Shown: positions 1-52,580, counted from the first letter of the stretch. The stretch: DNA of 64,000 bases from Sisyra terminalis (GCA_958496175.1 OY292276.1:28476001-28540000), one strand, 5' to 3'. Numbers and translations: made by a program. The notes: generated by a model not told the origin, from the sequence alone.

Positions 1-641
1 TATATTTACTTTTTCCACAACTTTTAATAATTATTAAAAACTTTCAATTCTTCACATGTACCGTAATATGTACAGAAAAAAGAAAAGCAGACATTTTTTC
101 AAATAACACAAAAAAATCGATTTTTAATTAATCGGTTTCTTCTTTTAAATGTCATATACCTACCACTAGAATCCGTAGTTGCTTCACATCTGTTATTATT
201 AGTTAACTATTAAATAATTAAAAAAAAAACTTATGTAGAGATCGTGATTGATACGATCGTTGACTATGATATTTTTAATTACCAGTATTGGGAACGGATC
301 ACTTCGGTCACGACATCTGATGGCTAAAAAGAGTACTAGTTTTTGTGTGCATTTTAACCTACAACTCTATCAGGTAGTAAACTAAAATTAAGTTAAAAAT
401 AGTATAAACATTTTTTAATTGAAATGGAAGTTATTAAATTAATTCATTGTATAAAGAAAATGTATAGTTTACTGTGTTATGAATAGTTACGATATCACAT
501 GAAAATGTAGAAATAAGTTTTTTTGGTTTACGTGAAAAATTTGTTAGGAAAAAGTAAAAAAAAATCCTTCTTTCGATACTGATCCTTGAATTTCATGAGC
601 TTCTTTTATATGAGAACAGTGTAAGCAAAACGCTGTAAAAT

Positions 642-1062
642 TCACAACATTACTGCTTGTATTTTCATTATTTTACCACATTTTATTAAGTAAATGTCCA
701 GCTTCAAGAATTTTTCTACGTTAATAACATTGCTTTGAGCTGGATTTGATTCAACCCAATCGAAAATTTCTTTTAAAGGAAATAAAATCAAATTAAAGTA
801 GCGATATAAACTCATGGGTGATTTATTGGTTGAACACAATACGTAGCCATGTTTTTTAAGCTTCACCTTTTGGTCAGTTCTCAATAGTGCTTCTCAAAGT
901 GATTTCCCGGTTACTATTAAAAAATACATATTTTTGACTTGGTAAGGTTTTACTGCAAGTGCCTTTTACTCTAGAAAGCACGAAAATTTCTTCAGGAATA
1001 TCACTATCTTTATAACTTTTTACGATTACTTCAACAGTTTTTTTTGGATTAAAAAAAATCAT
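642..1062 (-). pseudogene. Decayed coding-like stretch, possibly transposon-derived
   Basis: Two minus-strand frames abut. The region 1062-874 reads MIFFNPKKTVEVIVKSYKDS and onward to NSNREITLRSTIEN. The region 884-642 continues with DQKVKLKKHGYVLCSTNKSP. Their amino-acid mix is more protein-like than that of random AT-rich ORFs, and they fit end to end if one frameshift is allowed near 880. Farther upstream on the same strand (about 1390-1200) a third short run includes FPVRGRSFNDYHKTFKVVKG, interrupted by stops. The wording vaguely resembles the C-terminal part of multicopy uncharacterised transposon proteins of arthropods, but I could not identify the family. Treat it as a relic of unknown type. 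Confidence 0.3.
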
Positions 1063-4000
1063 AATAAGTGAGGATGCTTGAAAATGAAATTATAAAGTAA
1101 CTTTAAAAATAAAAGTAACCTCTAACTGATAAAGGCTTTAAATTTAGTTGAGCTCATTACTTGAAAAATAATATCTTCTGTATTTAATTTTTCTACGTTA
1201 AATTTTTCGGTGTTACTTGTACTAAATGATTTATGTATTTTTGATGAGTGAACACACGATTTTCACGTCTAATTGCCCTTTAACGACTTTAAATGTTTTG
1301 TGATAATCATTAAAAGAGCGGCCGCGTACGGGAAATATAGATGGATAATCAAAATCTCTGTAAAACAATAGAAAAAAATACCATTAATGTTACTTTTTTG
1401 AACATAATAGGTATAAGAAAGTATTTAAAAGGTATTCATCTGATAAAACGTATTCGCCAAAATACGAGTATGCGAGGTGTGTTCTTTTTGAAATTACATT
1501 TTCAATTAAAATCTATATTTTCATACTTACCAAAACTGAATTTATAACATTCATTACTATAAAAGGATCCTATTAAATTTAGGTATTGATAAATTTGAAG
1601 AATTAATTAAAACACTTTTTTTTAATGACAAATACTTTTTTTATTTTTCCATATATATCATTTCTATCTACATCTACTAAATTTACATATGTATATATAT
1701 ATACATACGTATATATACACATACGTTATTTAATTTTTGTAATTTACATCAATTACAAACAAAAACAATTATTTTTTAACATTATTGTTTGATCACCATC
1801 GAATTTACGTCTAATATTAGTTAGCTTGAATCAAAAAGGGATAACGAAGCGTTTTGTAATTGTTACGTTTGTGAAAATGCTAAATTGAATACAAGTATAT
1901 ATCTTTTGGTCCAATATTTCCTCATTTTTATAAGAAAAACATAAAATAAAAATAAAATTTCAAGTATTCGAATTCAATTGATCGAATTTGATAAAATAAA
2001 CAATTTTCACATGGAGCAATTAAATTTAATTTACTCCTTACTTTTTTAATTGTAAGAGAGTTTATTTTTCTTTGATTTTTTTTTTGTTATTGAAAATTAG
2101 TTCAAATAAATTAAAAATTGCACTGACTTATGTATGACGTCAGTGTTTGAGTTGATTCTCCAAGTGGTAGAATAGAGAAAAAAATTCGTGCAAATTTTGA
2201 TATCAATTGTTTTCCATGATGTGTATACATTTTATCCTTTCCAATATTATTTTTATTTTTGTAATAAAACCAGACTTGCATTTATTTTAATTATCCAACT
2301 GGAATATTTGTGGTGGAAAAATTAAATACCCATATAATTCATTTTCAATATTGATTTTAATTAATTAAGGACTAAAGTAGAACTTGGAAAAAAAGCCACA
2401 TAGATTTTTGGTCGTGGATTGTCACATAAAAAGCTGATTATTATTCTTTGATTAATATATTTATATGCATTTTTTTTATTTTGAAAGTGGTAGAAAAGAC
2501 TAAAATCCACTTTTCTATTAAAACGAAAAAGATAACTAATATCTATCAGTTATATAATGTGATATTCCGTTTTCCTCAAAATGCAATTAATTTAATCGAT
2601 TAATATTGATTGAAAAAATCTATAAGTTGACTCCTCTAGTTATAGTTTTATATATTAATACAGAATAAGACAAAAACCACAAAGACAATGATAAAATTTT
2701 AGAGATAGTATGTAAGTATTTTAAAAAGATATATTTCTGCGTTTTTTCCCACAATCGCTAGATTTAAGACAACAACGTCTAGTTTAAATATTTATCTCTA
2801 ACACTTTTAGATAGCAATTTCCATTGATTTTTGATTTATTTATTTTTTAATTCCTAAGCTCAAAAATATCTACTTTATAACATATAATCAATACGTAGGA
2901 ATTAGATTTTTTTTTTCAAAACGTACAAAAATTTTTTAATTAGTTTTTCTTAACTAAAATATTATCTTTTTTATAATTTTTAAATCACACTATACATATA
3001 TTAATATAGATTATAAATACCTGATACAGTTAATTGTATTACAAAAAGTATAATTATCATAAATTCTTTCTTTTGATTCTTTAAGAAAAGCTCCATGTGC
3101 AAAAAATACAATACAAAGATTGCCATAAAGATATAAATTTTACAGATATACATTCTTTTATAAATTCTATGTTTTTTATTTGTTCAAATTGTTATTTCAT
3201 TTTAAAAGTTCACAACACCTATCTACTGTCCATAATAGTAAGAGTTAGAAAGATATTTTAATATAAATGTGGGTGTATAACATAGTATTTTTTCTTTATT
3301 TATTTTCAATCTACAATTTAATCTTTTAATTTGAAACTTCTAAAATATTTTATTAAACACACCGATTACTACCCATTTATATATGTTTATAGTAACAGGG
3401 GACTGTGTATGAAAGTTTGATAATTTTACTCACAAAAATTGAACAATCCATCAAATTTGTCGAATAGAAAACAAAAAATTTATCGCCAACAGTTTATCGC
3501 CCTAACAATATAACACCATGTATTTGTAAGACACATACTAATTGGTATATACCCTATATGTAATGTAAAGGGGAGGGGGCACAGATTATATTGTTTTTTT
3601 TAATGTACAAGGCTAAACTTGCAAACAACATACTAAATTCTAAAACATTCCGTTATTTAAAAGGTAAAATATTAGCTACTAAATTGTTAACGATAAATTT
3701 TTCCAGATTTAAAAATTATATGTTAAAAATATTTTCTCAGAAATACTTTTAGCGTATGCTTTATATGTACTTATAGGAACTATTTTTAGAAAGCTTCAAC
3801 TTAATTATTCAATTTATAAGTTGCAACGCGAAATTTGTTACTTAAAAAAGTTATAATTTACAACAATGTAAACTATTGATTTTATAAGTATAAACTGATG
3901 CACTCAAGGCGTATGTTACATCTAAAAGCGCAAGTCAGTCATGCGCAAAAAGTAGCGACTTTACAATTGTTTGGTAGCTTTAATTTAAAAATAAATGAAA

Positions 4001-7000
4001 TAAAGTTGTAGACATTAATAATTTTTTGGATTGTTCAACTTAACACACTAATTTGATTTCTTAAAAAATAAACTGCTAGATTCCAGTCTTGTATTTTACA
4101 AACGTAGAGGCAACATATTTTATTCAAATATAAATTTCCTTATCATTTAATCCAATGGGAAAATTCTATGTCCATTTATAATTTATTAATTAATATCATA
4201 AATTATCAATAGTAATAGTATCATAAATATCTACATTCAATAAGAAATTGTTCTAAGAAACGTTTACTTGACTTCATAAAAACGTGAGAAATATTCAATG
4301 TTATATTTAAGTATACAGCCTTTTTTTCTACTACATAAATTACAAGAAATTTCAAAAATATTTTCTTCTGTTTTTTTTTTTTTGTTTTTGTTAGTTTAGT
4401 TTCACATATCAATGATAAAAACGACAAGTAACACACACAAAAGCCGCAAATTCTACGAAATGTTGCTTCCACTTGCTATTCAAGTAACTCTATTAATTAG
4501 TTAAAATATGTATATTTGTTATAATTCGGATTATGAACATTAATTACACAAAGACCAAAGCTTAATGATTACATGTTTTGATGTAAAAAATAAGTTCAAC
4601 TGAATTGCTTATATAAAGGGCACAATTAGTGGTAAATCGTTTGATGCAACCAATCAAAAGATTTCATAATCACATATTCGTATTACACTTTCGAAATATC
4701 TTTGTACTTTCCTCATAAATTCAAAACGAGAAGCTTTTTGTGCTTGTACATATATTATAGTGAATACGTGCCTCACTTTTCAATAAAAGGCTGTAAAGTT
4801 TCTCCAAAAACAATAGATAAAAAAATCTAATAGATATTATTGATAATACCGTTTCCTTTTGCATTATAAAGCTTTCTATAATAGTAATATATGATTTGCT
4901 AATTTTTTTTTGTTCTTTTCTTTTTAATTTTTATTTATGTAAAAATATATAGTCATATTGATAGATATTATTGTATTCATTATTATTTTTTTAAAGTTTA
5001 TATATATATATATATATAATATGTTATATAATTTTATTTAAATTGGCAAAGTTGTACAAATTCAGAAGTTGGATGAATAAATTTGTTTTTATATGTAGTG
5101 TATTATAAATATTATAATATAACGAAAATATTTGTAGCTTAAGTCTACAGACAGGAACCGAATGAATAAATGCGTTTTCTTTAAAATTGGCAGTGCAAAT
5201 AAATCTTTCGACCATTGTTTTTTTTTGACTATCCTAGTTGGAATTAGTTGAGCTCAAACCATCATTGAAAAAAATGAGTTTTTCGTTTTAAAATTTAGGA
5301 TATTGAAACAATAATTTGAATGAAATGAAAACAAAACTTTTTCAGAATTATAGTATAGAATATAGAAAGAATGAAAATATGTACTTTATTTAATTAAAAA
5401 CGCCAACAGTTTGCAATAAATTAGATGACGTCTGATTATACGGACTATTTGCATTTCACACTATAAGGTATTCACTCCCGCGTGTTTTTCCATAAATTTT
5501 TTAGTCTTAATCGGGATATTTTTTTTTTCAGCTATTTTTCAAAGAAGTCAATGAATTTTATATTTATTAAAACCATCAATTTGAAAGCTCTTTTTTTCAT
5601 TTATGATTATTTAAATTTATTCCAAAGTGGATAAATTTTTATAATCGATTTCACTTACTTTCATTGCTAACTGCTGACTTTAAGTCTTAACCATTGAGAT
5701 GTATGACTAGAGTAAACGTGGTATTAAATTTTCCGAGTGCTTGTCCCCCTCTTACATCGTATTTGTATATATTTGATATACTTATTTCCTCTTCTCTAAG
5801 CTAGCATATGGAGCAAGAAGTACTAACGCAAAGAGTATTAACGATGGTCACGAAAGAGGGTTGATTTTAAAAGAAAGGTAAGAAAGTGGGGGTCTGATGG
5901 AATTCATTATTTTTTTAATAGTTATGATCAGGTTCACTTTAGTCATACAGCTTATTGGTCTAATTAGGATTTTTTCAAACAACTGTTCCTGTGATATTTT
6001 TATCGATATATAATTCAATTTTAGTGCTTTTGTATGCTTTACGTTATTTTATTTTTAAATCTTAAAACAAAAAAAAAGGACAAATATAACACCAAAGTAA
6101 AAGATATATTAAAAGTGATACCAATAAAAATTTCGATCTAATTTTTTTTTTTGCAATAAGTAATTTCAAATGCTTTAGAATAGAGCTATTATTTTTCATA
6201 TTGTTAAATATGAAAAAAACTCTTGACTTTTTTTGAGGGTGAAAGTTACCATTTAATTAAATTATGTTAAAAGTTTGTGAAAACATAGAAGCCAACATAA
6301 AACAATAAAAATATTGCTTCATAGGAACAGATTTAATTATCGTAAAAATTTTAAAACCTAGAAATATAAATTAAAAGCTACCCAGCAACGATTAACAGTT
6401 ACTTAAGCAATGTTTTTTGATGTAATATGGAAAGTTCATAACACTTCGAACAGATATCTTCGAATTTAAATTATTTTATTTTTTTTGAATAAACCATGTA
6501 AATAACTATATGGTTCAAACAATTTTAAAAAGCTACAAATATTTTCTGTTTTATTATCATTTAACGAATAATATATAAAAACGTGCATTTTTTTGTTTTA
6601 TATATTATAATTGGCATAACAATTGCCTCAGACTGTATTTTTTAGACAGAGAAAAATGTAACATTATATTGTAATGTGTTATACTATTCATATATGTAAA
6701 TTTTTGAAATTCTTTAAAATCTTGAAAAAATTGTGCATGCATCGCCATAAATCATTTTTTTTAAATATTCTTAAAAAACAACTGATTTGGGGGGTCACAC
6801 TAATTTTTTTCTGATTTTAAATGTTGATACTTTGTCGGTTATATGACGTTATTTTAGGATATATACAAAAATAGCTTATTTTATGAATTTTAAAAACTAG
6901 TTTTTTTCTTTACAAATATAATCGTTTAAGAAAAACATGATTTTTTTTAAAGCTTTTTAATGTGGTTTATATTTAGTTAGTACAATATTTAAATAGTTGT

Positions 7001-9771
7001 AAAATATTTTGAAAAATCAATTATAGCCATTAATTAGGCAAAATTTTTCGTTTTAAAAAATTGGAGATTTTATGTAAAGTGAAACGAAACTTTTTTAAAT
7101 AATAAACTTTGAGGAGTAAAGCAATGATTGTATTTTGATTTTTTTTTAGAATTCAGGAGGACGGATTTTAAAAAAAATGTTGACAAATTATTATATTAAT
7201 AATTTGGTACGCGATGTATGCTAAATTTTAACCTTCGAATACTTTTATAAAAAGGTAACGTGAACTAAATCGAGAACATTAAACTCTTTTTGTAAAAATG
7301 AGCCAAATTAAGGAATTTGGTGGAGAAAGGAACTTAAATGATAAAAAATAAAAACAAAAAAACAAATCAGACCAAGAAAATTGATATATATTGATTAGTA
7401 TATAAAAATTGACCCTTGTTGCACATTGCCAAATGAATATATTTTTAAGTTTTTCCAACACCATTGGATTGAATAATATATTTTTGATATATACATAGTG
7501 AAGGTGGGAGTAATCCTATCCTAATGGCTAACAAATATTTTTATGATAACAATAATTTAAGCGTTATAGCAATATTTCAATATTAATAAAAAAACTCATA
7601 ATTTCCTCACTTTTATTCGATATTTTTTGAACACACAAAACCGAACAAATAATATGTTAAAAATATTAAAGCGGATATAATCATTAAATTAGTCTTTTTA
7701 GCAACAAAATATAAAGAATATAGGTAGTATATTTCCTAAAATTATTATTAACCAAAAAAGCGATTTTTTTCCTTATATTTGATAAATTTATATTTCTTTC
7801 TTTCCTTAATTTTTTAAAAAATTTAATTGATATGTAAGTCAGAGGAAATTTTGAATTTTAAGCACGATAGTTAATTTTTTTTCTCACAACAATGTGCACT
7901 TAGGCCTTTTCTATAACCAATAAATTTAAGTGAACAAAAATTAATAATAAAAAATGACACATAATATACAAATTATAAGAAAATTTACAAAAAAAAAAAT
8001 CTAAGAAAAAACACATATGTAGTTTTGATTAAGGCTTTCCCATAGCATTAACATATAAATTCTATATTTTGTATTATAAATTATTTAAAAATATGAACAA
8101 ACTGAGGAAAATAATATAAATCACATGCATTAGTTTTTATATATTACGAAAAAAATGACTAAAATAACTACAAAATTATTATTAAATCTGACTGAAATAA
8201 AACACCAAATAACAGAATAAAAGGGGGCCCAATATATGTTAAATTTCTAATCCTACTTTGTGGTTAAAAAGTACAAAAAATCTATAACTTTTGCATAAAT
8301 TGGACAGTTTCATTATTATTTTTTAAATATATATTTAATTTTTTTGGTATTAATTCTTTTAAATACGACAATTTGTTAATTAACGACAAAAATATCTAAA
8401 GTGAATCGATTAAATATAGTAATTTGTTAAATATAGTAATATAGAAGAGAACGTTTTATACCAGGAGAACAAATAAATGCATTACTGAATGCATCACGAA
8501 TGCAAATTGAAAATAAAATCCTCCAAGACTTCTCTTCATTTTGTCTCAAACACATCAAACATTGAATATTTTATCTAAATTGCTAATATTTTTTGAACTT
8601 ATAAAATATCTAAATTTGTATTTTTTTTAAGAGCAGATATATATAAATTTAACAGGCACATCAAATTGTGTTTATACAATATTTTTTTGTTTAAAATTTA
8701 ATTTGTTAACATAAATCAATTCTAATCCAAGCGACATATAGAAAAGGCAAAAATTTTCTAATCTTCCAAAATGTTATGAGAATAATGGAAGAAAATAAAT
8801 TTAAAAAGCCTTATGAAAGACAATTTCCGTCACTCCTAGTAATTATTTCAATAATTATAAAATAATAAAAATATAAATGGAAGTGTCGCTAGCCCAAAAA
8901 AGCTCGATATTTTTATCTGGTTAAATATTTTTTAAATCATTTTGTAATCGTCAAACCCTAGCTACTATCACCGTATAAATATATCATTAATAATAATAAT
9001 AGTTAAAATTGCAGTCATCTACTAAGGATAAAATATTTTTCTCCATTAGAATTTCTAATAATAAATATATGTACATTTGTCTGATGTATTGTCAGAACTC
9101 GTAATGAAAAATAAAAAAATCAAATGCATTAAAAACATAATTATTAATATGTTGGAAAAAGATTTGAGACACATTTAGAAATTGCTTATAAAGTTTGCAA
9201 GACTTCAGTTTACTTCGACATAAAGTATTCGTTAAAAATAGTTCATACTTTATAACTTTGGTTATTAATTTTAGAGTTTTTTTCTTACTTTTTAGTTATT
9301 TAGTTCATCGTGCCAAGATTTTTGCATGTCTGTTTTCATACTTTGTATGCAAAAGTAGTGCCAAGAAAAGTTTTTTCTTTTATAAAAATAATATTTCAGA
9401 ACATTGAGGCATTAAGAGTGATGCGCAGAATCGGTGTTTGGGTGAAGCCGATGATTTTGTCAGCCTAAATCACGAAGAATAAATAATAGAACGAACGAGA
9501 TTTGCTTAGTTATTTTTTTGGCCACTAGCAGCGCATTGTCGAGAAGACACTTGACAAACTGAATTCTTGGATTGTTCGCTTTTTTCAATTGTTATTGAAA
9601 CTGAAGCCAAAGTTGTTAAAACATTACAATCATGTTCTACATACTTTAATATAACATAAAATCTTTTTTTTTTCATTGTTACTGATGATTTATTTAAGGA
9701 ACGGATTTGTAAAAATCAATTTTTATCTATAAAACTAGTAATTTCGTATGCATTATATGAAAATGCTTTTA

Positions 9772-10087
9772 TTATAACTTCCGGAAAGTAGTGTCATTTT
9801 TGAACCTATGTTCAATTGCAACTTATTTGCTTGTAAGCTATTTCAAAATAACACATAATACATTTTATGATTTGAGTGACGTGATAACTCATAAAAAATA
9901 CAAACTATTTTTTATTCTAAAATTTATATTGAAATGGTCAATTGAAAAATTGAAAACATAAATGATATTCAAAATGAAAATTTCAGATATTTTCTTTAGT
10001 AATCAATTGATTTTTACTAATTTGGCATTTGAAATTTGCACACTAGATTTACATTAAAACAGCACGTTATTTTCCGGTCCTCTTATA
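9772..10087. mobile_element. Short deleted mariner-family element (MITE)
   Basis: The left end TTATAACTTCCGGAAAGTAG and the reverse complement of the right end ATAAGAGGACCGGAAAATAA match over the CCGGAAA(A/G)TA core. The same core is found at the ends of the larger mariner copies at 28433-29323 and 43683-44826. Internally it keeps the sub-terminal sequences of those copies (the TTGCTTGTAAG(C/T)TATTTCAAA part at the left, and CAATTGATTTTTACTAAT to GTGCACACTAGAT at the right) but has lost the transposase middle. Confidence 0.72.
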
Positions 10088-12075
10088 TATTCGAATTTGG
10101 TGCAACACTAAAATCCACTGTACTGTGTCATCACTTCGCAATGCGCCATTCGTTCTCTGGTCATTTATACTTCGTTGCCTAAATGAACACGAAATAAATG
10201 GATTTTATATAAAAAAACACAGTTTTTAAATGGAAAAATCATGGACACGATGCACCAAAAAAAATTGGGAACTATTTAAAAGAGTAATAAAATAAACACA
10301 TTTAAATGGGCGATGGTAGGATTGAAATCAAATCTCTATTATATGTTCAGCGACATTGCTTTTTTGGGTATAGAAAATAATTCCTATTTTTAAACTACGA
10401 GTAAAGCAAACATTGAACTCTAGTTACAATTAACGAATACACATAAATTCGTTTAACGTTTTCAATTGAATGCAACAATATCTAAAATTCTCAATCTTTT
10501 TCTACACTTATCGAACTCAAAACATTTCACTAAGTATTAATAACATATACTTTATATACAAATATTATCTAAATTTATCGTTTTTTCTTTTGAAATTTAA
10601 TCAGGAACAGTAAAAAAATATAGACATGCCTTCATCTAATATTTTTGAACTTATCAACATTGAATAAGTTTTAAAAAAAATATTTCGTGATTCACATCAA
10701 TGAGTTCAATTTGCAGTAAAAAATCTGTCTTTAAACGATAAGAACACAGACAGCACTAACGTACTTTGAATCTTACAACTGAGATTCGGTTAATTCTTCA
10801 CAAAAATTTTAGTTTAAAATAAATTTAAGTACTACATACATTCTTTTTAAAAATACACATTTAGAATGGTTAGTAAAGTAGTTTTAAAATGGTGGAAGAT
10901 TTTGCGCTACAATTTATATTAATTAATGATTATTTCTTTAAATTTTACAATGTTAAAATTTCCTATTTGTTTAAAAAACCAATTTTTATCAATATTTAAT
11001 GCATATTAATTGTATATTTAGATTGAAATTACATAGATTAACCCAACACTTATAGACACAAAAGACAGATAGGATTTAGTAAAAATACACTCTTTCTACG
11101 AATAAATATTTTCAAGCAACCATTATTTCGTTTTTTCGAGTTATATCGTTTCGATTCCTTCAAAAAGAAAAACAGTGAAATATAAACACAGTTGTATGAA
11201 ATTACAAAAGTCCGAAAAAACGGGCACCAAAACTAAAATTTGCATTGATCTTTGCTAATGCAATCTAAAGACAAATAATTAAAATTAAAAAAAAAAAAAA
11301 AACAAGATTAAAACACTTGCCCAAACTTAATATAATACTTGCAGTAACAATACTAAACTAAAACTAAATTAAATGACTAATTAGTACCATTTTATACCTC
11401 TGATTAAATGTTATATAAATAACACACTTGAATTTTGGTATTTTACGCGTTTGTTGCGCTCATTTAATTTTTATCATTTTTTCTTCAAATGGTGAGTATT
11501 TTCACCGAAAATAAAACCTTTTCTTTTAAAACAAAATTTACAATGTTAACATTTGTTTTCTTTTTCAGGTTAAATAAAATCATTTTCATTAAATGTTCAA
11601 TAAAATAAATGTTCTTTTCAAAATTACACAATGAAAATGGAAAAATAAATTGTTTCGAATCCAATGGTTTATAACATTTTGTTCAGTTTCTATTCGTTTT
11701 AATTGACTTATGTAAAAATGAATTAAATGTTGATTTTTTATGTAAAAAATTATCATAATTGAAATTTTCATTCTTTTGTAAATCAACTCCAATTTCAGTC
11801 ATCTGTCGATCGGTTTCAAATTGTAGTCTCAGTCTTCTGTTTTATAATCGCAACAACAACATATTAATGAAAACATTTCCCCTTTGTTTCACTAGTTCTC
11901 TCGTCTTTAGTGGTGTGAAAAGCTTGATGCCTTGCATTTCCCCTGAGTGGTGTGTAAAGTTCGCTTGTGTCGGCCAACTGATCATCAGTACATTTGTTTG
12001 ATTTATATATTTGTGTTAGAGACAGTGTACGTGGCTCAAAATATAATGATGTCTGATGGTTGGCGACGATGATTG

Positions 12076-49000
<36,925 letters not shown>

Positions 49001-51911
49001 TCCCTGCAACAAAAACAACAATTTAAAACATTGACTTCTAATTGGATTATTTAAAGTGTCCCAATCGCAGTGGATAATTACATGGTTATTTGGTTAATTT
49101 ACGTGGAAGAATAGCCTCTGGTCAGGAGGTCATGCGACTCTGGCCTCGATTCATTTCATTATTTTCGTGGACATTCGAAGTGAAAGGATTGCATTTTCGA
49201 ATCTATCATCTCATTTTCCCAGTAAATTTCCGAACGATATAGACAATTGCTTTTGTGAAGCAAACATTAAATAGTTACACAAATGAATTGACGCATTTTA
49301 CACAAATAATACCAAGAAAAAAATAAGCATTTACATCATAAAACATACTATTAATCGATTTTGAAGTGATGGAAATTTTTCACACAATTTTTGCCGACCA
49401 CTGAAACGATACTGTTACTATTAATAGAAAAATATAACATAATTTTTTCGATTTTAATGCCATAACGGTTATCGCCTTTTATGTTTAATATTTATCTAAG
49501 AATCTGTTAGATAAACAAAAACTAGTCCAACTCTGTAAAGAATATTTCTTTACAAATAAGCAACCAACGTTCATATATATAATGTTTTACAAATATTGAA
49601 TTACGAGGAAAAATAACTTACATGATACGATTCCATCATCTCGTTTTTCTCGAGGTTTGAATTAATTGCGAAAATACAATTTGATTTTTACAATAAATTA
49701 CAGTTTTCCATTGAATGAAGGTAGGTACATTAAGGTTATGCGACCTCCCTTTGGAGAGAATAAATCTTTTGCATTGATTAATCAAATTAATTATTCAACG
49801 ATAATTAAATAACGCAAAAGTTTTATTTGCCTCAAAAATCAAATGCAGATTAATGAAAAATTTGTGTCAATCACATGTTTGCTATTCCATTTTTTTCAAA
49901 CAGAGGAAATGTTTGAACGAAAACCATTGAAAACTTGTACCGTTAATATAGATGGCATTTTTATCAGACCAATTAATTTAAGTGCGAAATTTGAATTTGG
50001 TAAACATAAGAGATTAAATTTTGCCCTTTTTATCAAAAAATTGATATTTTTATTTTTCAAAAAATATACTAAGCAATTTTAATATAATTAAGTAAGAGAA
50101 TAAAATGATTATACTGTCTACAGATTATATATATAAAATAATAACAAAATTAATTGCATTTTTTAAATTTCAAAAGTGCTATTATATATTAAATAATAAC
50201 ACAACTAATCGCATTTTTTCCATTTTAAAACTGCTATAGAAAATATATTTCTTTTTAAAGTTTCTGGAATTTTTCCTATCCAATTTTAAAGATAAACAGA
50301 CTGAGTTATTCAGACTTTGGATCGGAACTATACCATGTTACAAACAGGATATTATGGAAGCGAATACGTAGATATATAATGTAGAATTGGAAATCACCGC
50401 TGTTATTTGTGTTTACTTTTAATATAAAATTGATATTGATTCATTTTATATTTTTTACTATTTTTTACTATTTTTTTTTATTTTTCATTACAATAAAACA
50501 TTTTGAAATAATACCATAAATATCAATTATTAAGGAGTTATACGCCTAGTTAAAATTATCAAATTCGTTATTTTCTGTATTTTCGGAATGTACATAAATT
50601 TAAAACCGATACAGTAAATATTTTTGGAGATATATCTACCTATATGTGTAAACAATTATTCTTTTATTTATTTTGTTTTTTAAACAAATATTCGCAAAAA
50701 TTTTTCTCGAAAATTTGAATTTTTCTTTACATAGTCACTATTTTTTTTTAAAATTTCTTCGATCATTACCAAGAATTGTCTATTCACTAGAAGAATCTAA
50801 TATTTTTTTGATTTCAAATAATCCAAACCAGAGATACCATGATTATCGCTAAATGCCTTTTTTGGAGGACCTTTAGGAGATCGTTTACAGGAGCAGTATA
50901 CATCAATACTTTTACATTATCTAAATACCATAAATAACTTAAAAGAATAATTAATACTTATATTTGTTCAATAAAATTTCTTTTTATAAAAAATCATCTT
51001 TTTTAGTACGTGCAATTGCGTATAATCCTTTAAGTGATAAATCTGTTTTATAGACGATTGTACATACATGCTCTGTATTTACACTTCAAATTTTGCGAAT
51101 ATAAAGAATACATAAAATATTTTTTTTCAAATATGGTATACATAAACCCGACACATATTCACATCTATTTCATAATCTAATAACCGCGACTTCGTTTGTG
51201 TAATTAACTAATATTATTATAATACAAACTACAATATTTATACTATTACTATTTTTTTTTTGAATGACTTTTTTTTCGTTTCTATTACCCACAATTCTTA
51301 AGAAAGAAAATAAATTGTCCCCACTGCACCATTAGGATTTATATCAGTGACGATATTGTCGGTACTTCAAAAAGACAACTTTTACATTTTAAAAGAATAT
51401 AAGTTGTTAGGTATTAGTTTAAATAAAAAAGTACAAAAAACATATTTAATAACTTCTAAAGACGTTTCCAATGACACATCACACGATTATATAGATTAAT
51501 TTTTTCATCTCTCAATTTTACGCAAGGGATGTCTTACTTTATTATTTTTATGTAATGGTATACGTTTTCAATAAGTAGAACATTATATTGTATCTTAATA
51601 CCAAATTTCATTAAAATCGGTTCATCAATTCTTTAGTTAAAAGAAGACATACAGACAAAAATTAGTTAAACAGTAGATTTGGAGTAAGGACATCTTAATT
51701 ATCCAAACATTGGGTCAAAAATTAAAATGTAAAAAATAAAACAGATGTTGGAATTTTATATGCTAGTATAGATATCAGTATAATAAATAGGGAAATCTAT
51801 ATACGTATGCTTGTCGGGAAAAACAGAGAACAAAGAATGTATTTGAAGACATACGTGTGAAGGAAACAAAAAAAAAACATATGAGTAAAAATCAAATGTA
51901 ATAATCATAGT

Positions 51912-52580
51912 GTCAAATTTGAATTAACTGATTGTTGTCATTTGTTTCAACTGTCATCCACAAAGATAAAGTATAGAGGACTCATGTTTAATTTTTTTGA
52001 CCCCGTATTCGATTCGGAGATCGCATCTTTCTCCAACTGTTTTTTCACTTTAACGAATTCGGTTGAAGCACGATCGTTTCAAAACTTCAATATTTATATT
52101 TATTTCTTCAATATTTATTATTTGTAATAAAATTTATGAATGACAATTTTAAAACAAAAGAGAAAGGGATAACAAGGACAATTTTTGAAGTTATACTTCT
52201 TTAGTTATCTATTGTCGATACTATCGAATAATATTTATATTTTTTATATTGACGGCCTCAACAATAATTGACAATAGTGATCCAGGATTGTACAGAACTG
52301 TATTGAGCAGTATTATGGTAGTACTAATGGTCGGCATCAGTGGATGCAGTAGATGCACATTTCATGTTATGCGCATGATCAACTTATGTAAACTGAGATA
52401 GAACCTCCGAATTTTCATGTGAAATATTGGGTCATGAAGAAAGCATTGGTTATATACAACATGAGCACTCTGTACTGCATCTCTGTGTTATCATTTTGAT
52501 TTCATTCAAGCCAGTTTTTACCATTTGCCAAGTGTTGTATCAGTGTTGGCTGTGAATATTTCACGGGTAGTTACTAGTAT
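51912..52580 (+). repeat. Second copy of the direct-repeat-flanked family
   Basis: It shares TTGAATTAACTGATTGTTGT, GGACTCATGTTTAATTT, ATTCGATTCGGAGAT, AGAAAGCATTGGTTATATAC and AGTGTTGGCTGTGAATATTT, in order, with 40668-41510. It has its own extra segment at about 52070-52380 and lacks the nested MITE. Confidence 0.65.

Larger units (their letters stand above)
1..12075. other. Hipk 3' UTR and downstream AT-rich DNA
   Basis: The 3' UTR begins at 12075 on the minus strand. I could not place its end: AATAAA-like hexamers are too common in this base composition to choose one. Beyond it I see no gene I can defend. Recognisable items are a short deleted mariner-family element (9772-10087), a decayed coding-like stretch (about 640-1500), a TA run near 5000-5018 and many homopolymer A/T tracts. 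The segment from 1550 to 9700 holds only short, low-complexity ORFs and nothing I recognise. Confidence 0.6.

Noticed and set aside
1318..1333. GCGGCCGC followed by GTACGGG, a rare-cutter-like string in AT-rich DNA
   Set aside because: This was considered as cloning or assembly artefact. The flanking sequence on both sides has the same composition and no vector-like stretch, so one 8-mer is not evidence.
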